A stretch of DNA of 8,793 bases from NCBI GenBank assembly GCA_002299915.1, contig DBOG01000012.1:1-8793 (forward strand), written 5' to 3'. Position 1 is the stretch's first letter; the number at the start of each line of letters is the position of its first letter. Both the position numbers and the translations under genes were made by a program. The notes under the pieces are model-generated. The model was not told the origin of the DNA, did no database searches, and saw only the letters and a program-made list of their open reading frames with translations. The stretch is from Proteobacteria bacterium UBA652. Lineage in GTDB: Bacteria > Pseudomonadota > Gammaproteobacteria > Nitrosococcales > Methylophagaceae. Shown piece after piece: positions 1-5,839 of the stretch.

Positions 1-2
1 GC

Positions 3-587
3 TCGGCCGGTACAGAAGCTGATTGGGTATTATCTTTAGAGGGTGCCGATGGCACTAATAGTGCGGATGGCGCAGTTGGGCCCGCAGGACCGACAGGTCC
101 CGATGGTGCAGTTGGGGCTGTTGGACCAATGGGAGCACCTGGTGCTGATGGTGCAATAGGGCCTATAGGCCCACAAGGCGTTACAGCCCCGCTCCCTACG
201 CTGACCGTCACCAAAGAAACAATTGGCTATGTTTTCTCTGCTGCCCATACACAGGGAAGTGGCGCTAACTTATTCAATATTAATAGCTCAGTTTCACGAA
301 CAGCCACTGGTCGTTACACCGTAACACTTTCATCAGCCCATCCTAATGGCGTAAACTACGATATTACCTTAGGCGTGCAAGAAGATACTGGTAACCGAGA
401 TGGGCGTATTATTCAGGTTGTCGCTGGCTCTCAAACTGCAACAGGATTCCAAGTGATGATTTTAACCGGTGATAATGGTGGGACCGCAGATGGAATCGTC
501 GATGAAAATTGGTATTTTAGTGTGTCCGATACCAAAGAAGTCGTCACAGATATTGTAGGCACTAATATCACGATTACTTACAATTAA
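3..587 (+). CDS. Collagen-like repeat protein, C-terminal part (5' end outside window)
   Basis: An open frame enters from the left edge and stops at TAA 585-587, giving 194 visible residues. After a short lead (about residues 1-13) come 16 collagen-type Gly-X-Y triplets (window residues 14-61), rich in GAD, GAV, GPx and GAI. One triplet has Ser in place of Gly. The remaining roughly 130 residues form a beta-rich, Thr/Ser/Gly/Asn-rich domain with no Cys, containing segments such as GRYTVTL, YDITLGVQED and WYFSVSD. Bacterial proteins of this design usually have a triple-helical stalk capped by a trimerising head, and act on the cell surface, on spores or in phage fibres; which applies here is inference. 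No signal peptide or anchor can be seen because the N-terminus is missing. The ATG at 129 lies inside the repeats and is not the start. The gene converges on mtgA with only 5 nt between the stop codons. Confidence 0.8.
   Translation, partial: SAGTEADWVLSLEGADGTNSADGAVGPAGPTGPDGAVGAVGPMGAPGADGAIGPIGPQGVTAPLPTLTVTKETIGYVFSAAHTQGSGANLFNINSSVSRTATGRYTVTLSSAHPNGVNYDITLGVQEDTGNRDGRIIQVVAGSQTATGFQVMILTGDNGGTADGIVDENWYFSVSDTKEVVTDIVGTNITITYN
42..185 (+). repeat. Collagen-type Gly-X-Y coding repeat
   Basis: Sixteen consecutive 9-nt units encode GAD, GTN, SAD, GAV, GPA, GPT, GPD, GAV, GAV, GPM, GAP, GAD, GAI, GPI, GPQ and GVT. Glycine is kept in every first position except one, where AGT (60-62) encodes Ser. 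Codons vary between units, so the repeat is kept at protein level rather than being a fresh DNA expansion. The full repeat tract may extend further upstream in the missing part of the gene, although the residues at the window edge are not Gly-X-Y. Confidence 0.85.
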
Positions 588-592
588 CACAC

Positions 593-1321
593 TCAGTAAT
601 AGCCTAAATTACGCATCTGCTTGAGGATCCAGCGTTGTCGCTTGCGGACATGGTCGTTCGGATTATTCACTCGATAAATATGTGGATTTGGTAATACTGC
701 TGCTAATAAGGCACTCTGTGAAATATTGAGCTGGCCAGCAGGTATATTAAAATAATACTGGCTTGCGGCTTCGATGCCATATAGATGATCGCCCCATTCA
801 GCAATATTGACATACACTTCCAGGATACGCTCTTTTGACCATAATAATTCAATCCAGAGGGTAAACCATGCTTCGAATGCTTTTCGTATTAAGCTCCGCG
901 AGGGCGAGAGAAATAGATTTTTAGCTACTTGTTGGCTGATCGTACTAGCGCCCCTTAACCCTCTCCCCGCCCGATAATCTCTAAGCGCACCTGAAATAGC
1001 TTTAAAATCTAACCCTGAATGTTGATAAAATAGCTGATCTTCTGCGGCAATCACCGCTTTAAATACAAAAGGCGATATTTGATCTTGGCTGATCCATTGT
1101 TGATTGATTGGCGTAAAGGGTCGATCGGCACGGAGGTCACCAATATGCGTTCGTAGCATGATTGCTGAGGTGGAGATAGGTACCACACCCAACAGAGCGA
1201 CCAGTAAAACCGTGATCCCGACGAAGGCAATAATGCCTTTAAATAGAAACCATCTTATTCTTTGAAGGATTGTCCGTGGTTTCTTGGCTCTTTTTCTGCG
1301 GGATTTAAGCCAGCTAATCAC
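593..1321 (-). CDS. mtgA: Monofunctional peptidoglycan glycosyltransferase (transglycosylase)
   Basis: This 242-residue protein polymerises lipid II into glycan strands at the outer face of the inner membrane. It has a very basic N-terminus (residues 6-23), one membrane segment (about 25-47) and then a GT51 domain. The family motifs are present in order: EDQLFYQHSG at 94-103 with the catalytic Glu94, GASTISQQVAKNLF at 124-137, RKAFE at 146-150 with the second catalytic Glu150, and KERILEVYVNIAEWG at 163-177. There is no transpeptidase domain, and the length is normal for MtgA. Translation starts at GTG 1321-1319. The next in-frame Met lies beyond the membrane segment, so GTG is preferred. The start overlaps the end of the upstream gene by 8 nt (GTGATTAG), which suggests translational coupling. 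It is the last gene of the alaC-hom-thrC cluster and ends 5 nt from the convergent collagen-like gene. Confidence 0.93.
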   Translation of the reverse strand: MISWLKSRRKRAKKPRTILQRIRWFLFKGIIAFVGITVLLVALLGVVPISTSAIMLRTHIGDLRADRPFTPINQQWISQDQISPFVFKAVIAAEDQLFYQHSGLDFKAISGALRDYRAGRGLRGASTISQQVAKNLFLSPSRSLIRKAFEAWFTLWIELLWSKERILEVYVNIAEWGDHLYGIEAASQYYFNIPAGQLNISQSALLAAVLPNPHIYRVNNPNDHVRKRQRWILKQMRNLGYY

Positions 1322-1814
1322 GTGGCTTAAATCGGCGCACTACCCAATTAGGGAAGGTACCACTGCGAGCATGGTGTAGCGAATCTGATTCGATAATCAC
1401 TAAAATAAGAGTCGCAACTAAAGTGGGTAACATCCCCACCCCACCAACAAGACCATAGACAAGTTCACGTTTAAAATCCAAATAATGCTGCGCCAAGAAT
1501 CCCAATACAGACACACTGATTAATAAGCCTAACACCATCAAAAACAAACGGCTCCACTTCCAGGCAATTTGCCAGTGGATATACACAAACTCACTGTCTT
1601 CACGCAATACTGTCTTCGCCCGATAAAAGGTATAAGCCAAACAACAGAGGGAAATAATCGGCACTAGCACCAGTAAAAATATATATTTCCCGCCAAATGC
1701 TGCAAAACCTGTGAACAACAAAATATGATTCATAATCAAATTTGATAAAAAAATATCATGCGGTGTTTTTGCCGCTGCTATTTCTTGTCCTGTAGGCATT
1801 GCTGCATTGGTCAT
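1314..1814 (-). CDS. Small polytopic membrane protein of unknown function
   Basis: I do not recognise this 166-residue protein. It has three clear hydrophobic segments, about residues 44-63, 90-108 and 118-141, and a weaker one near 26-41. A polar stretch (64-88) containing YIHWQIAWKWSR lies between the first two clear helices, and the short C-terminal tail is basic (VVRRFKPRD). No enzymatic or binding motif is evident. The open frame extends upstream to 1871, but that part lies inside thrC and would be its out-of-frame shadow. The ATG at 1814-1812 sits one base after the thrC TAA (TAAGATG), a classic stop-restart arrangement, and there is no strong Shine-Dalgarno of its own. Its end overlaps the GTG of mtgA by 8 nt. 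The position between thrC and mtgA suggests co-expression with both. A role linked to MtgA or the cell envelope is only a guess. Confidence 0.8.
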   Translation of the reverse strand: MTNAAMPTGQEIAAAKTPHDIFLSNLIMNHILLFTGFAAFGGKYIFLLVLVPIISLCCLAYTFYRAKTVLREDSEFVYIHWQIAWKWSRLFLMVLGLLISVSVLGFLAQHYLDFKRELVYGLVGGVGMLPTLVATLILVIIESDSLHHARSGTFPNWVVRRFKPRD

Positions 1815-1815
1815 C

Positions 1816-2898
1816 TTAATCAGCCATATTATCCAGAATAGCGCTGCGCACAGCATCCAAAGTGGCATCAACGGTTAGCATGGGTGAGGTGCTTTGCTTA
1901 ATCGCCGTATCAGGATCTTTCAAACCATGGCCTGTTAAGGTACATACAATCATGCTACCTTCAGGGATCTTACCTGCATTGATATCTTTAATCGCACCTG
2001 CCAGTGAGGCGGCTGAAGCTGGCTCGCAAAAGATACCTTCATACTCTGCCAATAATTTTTGTGCGGCTAAAATTTCGGTATCCGTACATTCATCAAACCA
2101 ACCTTGGGATTCTTCTTTCACTTTCCAAGCTTTATCCCAGCTTTGTGGATGGCCGATCCGAATGGCCGTTGCCACTGTTTCAGGATTATCTACCATTTTG
2201 CCACGCATAAACGGTGCGCTACCTTCTGCCTGATAACCCAGCATTTTAGGCCGTTCGCTAATAATGCCATCGGCATGGTATTCACTGTAACCCATCCAAT
2301 GCGCTGTAATATTCCCAGCATTACCCACGGGTAAACAATGAAAATCAGGTGCGCGCGAGAGTTCTTCAACAATCTCAAATGCCGCTGTTTTTTGCCCTTG
2401 TAAACGGAACGGATTAATCGAGTTCACAATCGTCACCGGCGCATGCTCTGCCACGTCTTTAACCAATTGCATGCCTTCATCAAAGTTACCTTTAATTTGA
2501 ATCACCGTCGCGCCATGCATCATGCCCTGTGCTAATTTACCTAAGGCGATTTTGCCTTCAGGAATTAATACAAACGCGGCAATGCCCGCACGTGCTGCAT
2601 AAGCCGCTGCCGATGCTGACGTGTTACCAGTAGACGCACAGATAATTGCTTTACTGCCCTCTTCAACTGCTTTCGTTACCGCCATCGTCATGCCGCGGTC
2701 TTTGAATGAGCCGGTTGGATTTAAGCCTTCGTATTTAACATAAATCTCAATATCTTTTCCCAACACAGTAGGAATATTATTTAATTTAAGCAACGGCGTA
2801 TTGCCCTCTCCCAAACTAATCAAGCGTGTACTATCACTCACCGGTAAACGGTCACGGTAGCGGTCAATCAGTCCTGTATAACGTGGTCGAAATGCCAT
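1816..2898 (-). CDS. thrC: Threonine synthase (PLP-dependent, short form)
   Basis: ThrC converts O-phospho-L-homoserine to L-threonine and phosphate, the last step of threonine synthesis, in the cytoplasm. The 360-residue protein is a fold-type II PLP enzyme. It shows GEGNTPL at 30-36, the PLP-lysine motif NPTGSFKDRGM at 60-70 with Lys66, the substrate-binding STGNTSASAAA at 89-99, NSINPFR at 159-165, the phosphate-cradling VGNAGNIT at 191-198, and a late CTLTGHGLKDP. Its length matches the roughly 350-residue form known from Bacillus and others rather than the longer form of about 428 residues in E. coli. The ATG start has a good Shine-Dalgarno, AGAGGA, 6 nt upstream. The gene lies 32 nt after hom and its stop is followed after one base by the next ATG. 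Dehydratases of the same fold resemble it, but the hom neighbour and the motifs fit threonine synthase. Confidence 0.95.
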   Translation of the reverse strand: MAFRPRYTGLIDRYRDRLPVSDSTRLISLGEGNTPLLKLNNIPTVLGKDIEIYVKYEGLNPTGSFKDRGMTMAVTKAVEEGSKAIICASTGNTSASAAAYAARAGIAAFVLIPEGKIALGKLAQGMMHGATVIQIKGNFDEGMQLVKDVAEHAPVTIVNSINPFRLQGQKTAAFEIVEELSRAPDFHCLPVGNAGNITAHWMGYSEYHADGIISERPKMLGYQAEGSAPFMRGKMVDNPETVATAIRIGHPQSWDKAWKVKEESQGWFDECTDTEILAAQKLLAEYEGIFCEPASAASLAGAIKDINAGKIPEGSMIVCTLTGHGLKDPDTAIKQSTSPMLTVDATLDAVRSAILDNMAD

Positions 2899-2904
2899 AA
2901 TTTT

Positions 2905-2910
2905 TCCTCT
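2905..2910 (-). promoter_or_regulatory. Ribosome binding site of thrC
   Basis: AGAGGA on the minus strand lies 6 nt before the thrC ATG at 2898, inside the 32-nt hom-thrC gap. It is the best Shine-Dalgarno in this cluster and shows that thrC can be initiated independently of hom, while the small gap still fits one transcript. Confidence 0.7.
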
Positions 2911-2930
2911 CTAAATATCTATATAGGGTA

Positions 2931-4241
2931 TTAACCCAATGATTCCATACGAACACGCATCACGGATTCGTTAACTGAGCTGAGTGCTTCAATTTGTTTA
3001 ATCGCTGCATCCATATTTTTTTCCACAATTTCTTGGGTCAAAATAATCACCGGCACAACCCCATTATGATGTTCAGGCTGCTTTTGCAAGATCGCTTCAA
3101 TGCTAATCCCTTGCTCGCCGAGAATACGGGTAATATCTGCCAATACACCTGGCTTATCTTGCGTATGGATCCGTAAATAATAAGATGTCACCACCTCGCT
3201 CATCGGCAAAATAGGTGTATCGGCTAAGGTATCTGGCTGAAATGCTAAATGCGGCACCCGATTTTCTGGATCCGTCGTCAATGCCCGCACAATATCAATA
3301 ATATCGGCCACCACAGCCGAAGCCGTCGCATCCGAGCCCGCACCCGCACCATAATACAATGTCGGCCCAACCGCATCACCTTGAACCAATACCGCATTCA
3401 TCACCCCATCCACATTCGCAATCAAACGGCGATGGGGAATCAAAGTTGGATGCACACGTAATTCAACACCCTGCTCTGTTTTCTTCGTAATCCCCAGGTG
3501 TTTAATACGATAGCCTAACTCACCTGCATATTTCACATCTTCTTGGGAAATTTTGCTGATCCCTTCCGTAAATGCTTTATCAAATTGCAGTGGGATACCA
3601 AATGCAATTGACGCCATAATCGTTAGTTTATGTGCCGCATCAATCCCTTCCACATCAAATTCTGGATCGGCTTCGGCATAACCCAATGCTTGTGCTTCAG
3701 CGAGCACATCCACAAAGTCACGTCCCTTATCCCGCATTTCTGTCAGAATAAAGTTTCCCGTGCCATTAATAATGCCTGCTAACCATTCAATACTATTCGC
3801 CGCCAGCCCTTCTCGCATGGCCTTAATAATCGGGATACCACCCGCAACAGCCGCTTCAAATGCAATCGTTACCCCATTTTCTTGTGCCTTTGCAAACAGC
3901 TCATTACCATGCAAAGCAATCAATGCCTTATTTGCGGTGACCACATGCTTACCGTTTTCAATTGCTTTGAGTACAAGATCATGTGCTAATTCGGTGCCGC
4001 CAATCAATTCAACCACAATTTGGATTTCAGGATCATTCACCACTTCCATCGCATCGGTTGTCAACACAATACCTTCTGTACTACATATCGTAGATCGGTC
4101 TAAGCTACGCACGGCAGCACGGGTGATCTCAATATCACGACCTGCACGGCGTGTAATATCAATAATGTTACGGCGCAATACATTCACCGTACCGCCGCCC
4201 ACTGTTCCCAATCCTAATACACCCACCTTAACTGCTTGCAC
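2931..4241 (-). CDS. hom: Homoserine dehydrogenase (monofunctional, with ACT domain)
   Basis: Hom reduces L-aspartate 4-semialdehyde to L-homoserine with NAD(P)H, feeding threonine and methionine synthesis. The 436-residue protein has an N-terminal Rossmann domain (VGVLGLGTVGGGTV at 6-19, TANKAL at 102-107). The catalytic domain follows, with GIINGTGNF at 156-164 and the family signature at 184-205, ending in Glu190, Asp201 and Lys205, which match the catalytic acid and lysine positions of the family. A C-terminal ACT domain lies at about 353-432 (RIHTQDKPGVLADIT), as expected for end-product sensing, probably of threonine. There is no fused aspartate kinase, unlike E. coli ThrA or MetL. The start is GTG at 4241-4239 with Shine-Dalgarno GGAG 6 nt upstream; it overlaps the end of alaC by 14 nt. 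It shares the operon with thrC. The homoserine kinase gene is not in the window. Confidence 0.96.
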   Translation of the reverse strand: MQAVKVGVLGLGTVGGGTVNVLRRNIIDITRRAGRDIEITRAAVRSLDRSTICSTEGIVLTTDAMEVVNDPEIQIVVELIGGTELAHDLVLKAIENGKHVVTANKALIALHGNELFAKAQENGVTIAFEAAVAGGIPIIKAMREGLAANSIEWLAGIINGTGNFILTEMRDKGRDFVDVLAEAQALGYAEADPEFDVEGIDAAHKLTIMASIAFGIPLQFDKAFTEGISKISQEDVKYAGELGYRIKHLGITKKTEQGVELRVHPTLIPHRRLIANVDGVMNAVLVQGDAVGPTLYYGAGAGSDATASAVVADIIDIVRALTTDPENRVPHLAFQPDTLADTPILPMSEVVTSYYLRIHTQDKPGVLADITRILGEQGISIEAILQKQPEHHNGVVPVIILTQEIVEKNMDAAIKQIEALSSVNESVMRVRMESLG

Positions 4242-5427
4242 TTGTTACTCCATCTGCTTTAAACATATCACGAATGCCGCGAACAGCCTGACGGGTACGA
4301 TGCTCATTTTCAATTAAGCCAAACCGCACAAACTCATCCCCATATTCACCAAATCCAATCCCGGGTGACACCGCAACCTTCGCTTCTTTTAATAATTTTT
4401 TAGAAAATTCTAGCGATCCCATTTCCAAATAGTGTTCGGGAGTTTTAATCCACACAAACATCGTCGCTTTTGGTTTTTCCACTTCCCAACCAATCGAATT
4501 TAAGCCATCACATAATGCATCCCGACGGTTTTTATACATTTCTGTAATCTCAGCCACACATTCTTGGGGTCCTTCTAACGCTGCAATTGCCGCCACCTGA
4601 ATCGGTGTAAACATCCCGTAATCTAAATAGGATTTCATCCGCGCTAATGCGGCCACTAACACCTCATTACCCACCATAAAACCCACCCGCCAGCCTGGCA
4701 TATTGTAGCTTTTAGACAGCGAATAAAATTCGACTGCCACTTCTTTCGCACCTGGCACCTGCATAATCGACGGTGCTTCATAGCCATCAAACGTAATTTC
4801 ACCATAAGCAATATCGTGGATCACCCAGATTTCATGTTCTTTAGCAAACGCCACCACACGTTCAAAAAACTCTAAATCAACACACTGCGCCGTCGGATTT
4901 CCCGGGAAATTCAACACCAGCATCTTAGGCTTCGGAAATGAATCCTTCACTGATTTTTCTAACTCTGCAAAAAAATCACCATCTGGTGTTAATGGCACAT
5001 GCCGAATATCCGCGCCAGAAATCACAAAACCATAAGGATGAATAGGATAGGCAGGATTCGGCACCAACACCGCATCACCTGGCCCCACAACAGCCAGCGC
5101 CAAATGCGCCAAGCCTTCTTTAGAGCCAATCGTCACAATCGCCTCTTTATCAAAATCTAAATCAACATCAAACCTGCGCTTATACCAATTACAAATTGCC
5201 TTGCGTAATCGTGGGATCCCGCGCGATACTGAATAGCGATGGGTATCACCGCGTTGCGCTGCTTCCGTCATCTTATCCACAATATGCTGTGGCGTTGGCT
5301 GATCAGGATTACCCATCCCAAAATCAATAATATCTTCCCCTCGCGCCCGCGCCGCTGCCTTCAAATCATTAACGATATTGAATACATAAGGCGGTAATCG
5401 TTTAATTCTAGGGAAATCTTCGTTCAA
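4228..5427 (-). CDS. alaC: Alanine-forming PLP aminotransferase (AlaC type)
   Basis: This 399-residue class I/II aminotransferase closely resembles E. coli AlaC, which makes alanine from pyruvate using glutamate. Shared stretches include RLPPYVFNI (10-18), RGEDIIDFGMGNPD (29-42), TIGSKEGLAHL (99-109) and APSIMQVPGA (218-227). Fold-type I residues are visible: Asn177 in GNPT, Asp205, Tyr208, the PLP lysine Lys239 in SLSKSYNMPGWRVGF, Arg247, and the substrate-carboxylate Arg368 in FVRFG. The start must be TTG at 5427-5425: an in-frame TGA lies two codons upstream, and the next Met (38) would remove conserved sequence. Only a weak GAG-type ribosome site precedes it, so expression may be modest. 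It is the first gene of the cluster with hom, which it overlaps by 14 nt. Older annotations of such genes read aspartate aminotransferase; the linkage to hom and thrC is known from other Proteobacteria. Confidence 0.92.
   Translation of the reverse strand: MNEDFPRIKRLPPYVFNIVNDLKAAARARGEDIIDFGMGNPDQPTPQHIVDKMTEAAQRGDTHRYSVSRGIPRLRKAICNWYKRRFDVDLDFDKEAIVTIGSKEGLAHLALAVVGPGDAVLVPNPAYPIHPYGFVISGADIRHVPLTPDGDFFAELEKSVKDSFPKPKMLVLNFPGNPTAQCVDLEFFERVVAFAKEHEIWVIHDIAYGEITFDGYEAPSIMQVPGAKEVAVEFYSLSKSYNMPGWRVGFMVGNEVLVAALARMKSYLDYGMFTPIQVAAIAALEGPQECVAEITEMYKNRRDALCDGLNSIGWEVEKPKATMFVWIKTPEHYLEMGSLEFSKKLLKEAKVAVSPGIGFGEYGDEFVRFGLIENEHRTRQAVRGIRDMFKADGVTSASS
4248..4251 (-). promoter_or_regulatory. Ribosome binding site of hom, inside alaC
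   Basis: GGAG on the minus strand ends 6 nt before GTG 4241-4239. It lies within the last codons of alaC and decides the non-ATG start of hom, which otherwise has no ATG before its Rossmann motif. Confidence 0.6.
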
Positions 5428-5471
5428 GTTTCAGTTCTCGTTATATTTTTCAAGTTTGTCACTAGCCGATT

Positions 5472-5500
5472 ATTTTACCGCATTTCAGATAGATATTCGA
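5472..5500 (-). promoter_or_regulatory. Possible promoter of the alaC-hom-thrC-mtgA cluster
   Basis: On the minus strand TAAAAT (5477-5472) could be a -10 box, with TCGAAT (5500-5495) as a poor -35 box 17 nt upstream. The start of transcription would be near 5464, leaving a leader of about 37 nt. The match is weak at -35 and AT-rich DNA gives such hits by chance. It is offered because this is the only space for a cluster promoter between the GC-rich repeats and the TTG start. Confidence 0.3.
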
Positions 5501-5504
5501 CAAC

Positions 5505-5577
5505 AAAAACCCCCTCCCTCAGGGATCCCTACATGGATGTAGCTTAATAAAGCAATGCAGAAGCAATTTCAGGGAGG
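5505..5577 (-). terminator. Terminator-like hairpin with T-run between lysS and alaC
   Basis: Reading the minus strand, CCTCCCT (5577-5571) pairs with AGGGAGG (5519-5513), and after GGG comes TTTTT (5509-5505). Between the arms are two further palindromes, AGGGATCCCT (5521-5530) and CTACAT-GG-ATGTAG (5529-5542, overlapping the first by 2 nt). The shape fits a factor-independent terminator that would stop lysS transcripts before the alaC promoter. The long distance between the outer arms lowers confidence, but the inner palindromes could shorten it. Confidence 0.4.
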
Positions 5578-5580
5578 CTT
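5511..5580. repeat. GC-rich hairpin repeat, copy 1, interrupted
   Basis: The arms CCTCCCT (5513-5519) and AGGGAGG (5571-5577), followed by CTTGGGTG, match the plan of the three intact hairpin repeats further right (short GC arms followed or preceded by TTGGGTG or its complement). Here the arms are about 50 nt apart rather than 3-6 nt, because extra sequence lies in the loop. Confidence 0.6.
5519..5575. mobile_element. Possible roughly 50-bp insertion flanked by a 7-bp direct repeat
   Basis: TCAGGGA occurs at 5519-5525 and again at 5569-5575, enclosing 43 nt. Deleting one copy with the enclosed DNA restores a compact hairpin (CCTCCC, loop TCA, GGGAGG) like the 9-bp hairpin with loop CCA at 5726-5746. 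The enclosed DNA contains the dyad CTACATGGATGTAG (5529-5542) and two AAGCAAT words 11 nt apart (5550, 5561). No open frame of note is present, so any movement would depend on another element's enzyme. That this is a mobile insertion is inference from one copy. Confidence 0.35.
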
Positions 5581-5675
5581 GGGTGCGGCGATCAAAACAA
5601 CATAAACACAGCAATCTGATTATCCCCTCGGCTTTGGCATCCTGCGTCGCCCTACCTTCTGCATCCATACAGTCG

Positions 5676-5700
5676 ACCCAACCCTCCCCAACAAGGGAGG
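5676..5700. repeat. GC-rich hairpin repeat, copy 2
   Basis: CCTCCC (5683-5688) pairs with GGGAGG (5695-5700) around the loop CAACAA. The whole 25-nt stretch, including the leading ACCCAACC, recurs without mismatch at 5805-5829. It belongs to the family of short GC hairpins that fill this intergenic region. It has no T-run, so it is a dispersed repeat rather than a clear terminator. Confidence 0.75.
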
Positions 5701-5725
5701 ACTTTGTTCAGTGCCAGCGCTAAAG

Positions 5726-5746
5726 CCCTCTCCCCCAGGGAGAGGG
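5726..5746. repeat. GC-rich hairpin repeat, copy 3
   Basis: CCCTCTCCC (5726-5734) pairs perfectly with GGGAGAGGG (5738-5746) around the 3-nt loop CCA. It is followed by TTGGGTGAGGGG, the mirror image of the CCCCACCCAA that precedes copy 4, so copies 3 and 4 lie in opposite orientation around a spacer of about 45 nt. Confidence 0.75.
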
Positions 5747-5804
5747 TTGGGTGAGGGGAAAAACACATAAATACAGCAACGCCATAGCGATGTTGATTCT
5801 CCCC

Positions 5805-5830
5805 ACCCAACCCTCCCCAACAAGGGAGGG
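5805..5830. repeat. GC-rich hairpin repeat, copy 4, just after lysS
   Basis: CCCTCCC (5811-5817) pairs with GGGAGGG (5824-5830) around CAACAA. The 25-nt segment 5805-5829 is identical to 5676-5700. It begins 9 nt after the lysS stop codon and could stabilise the 3' end of its mRNA. No T-run follows, so a simple intrinsic terminator is unlikely. Confidence 0.75.
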
Positions 5831-5839
5831 CTAATGCGC

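Noticed and set aside
36..248. A minus-strand Cys-rich 70-codon frame over the collagen repeats
   Set aside because: It is the complement of the Gly-X-Y codons; the regular Cys and Ser/Thr pattern is a by-product of the repeat on the other strand.
1815..1871. Longer N-terminus of the small membrane protein, starting at 1871 within thrC
   Set aside because: The 19 extra codons are the shadow of the thrC C-terminus. The ATG at 1814, one base after the thrC stop, explains the arrangement better.
3760..4317. A 185-codon plus-strand frame opposite hom and the end of alaC
   Set aside because: It lies wholly antisense to strongly conserved coding sequence, has no domain pattern and no ribosome site of note.
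5428..5839. CRISPR array in the intergenic repeats
   Set aside because: The repeats are of unequal length, irregularly spaced and in both orientations, with spacers that resemble each other; no cas genes are nearby.
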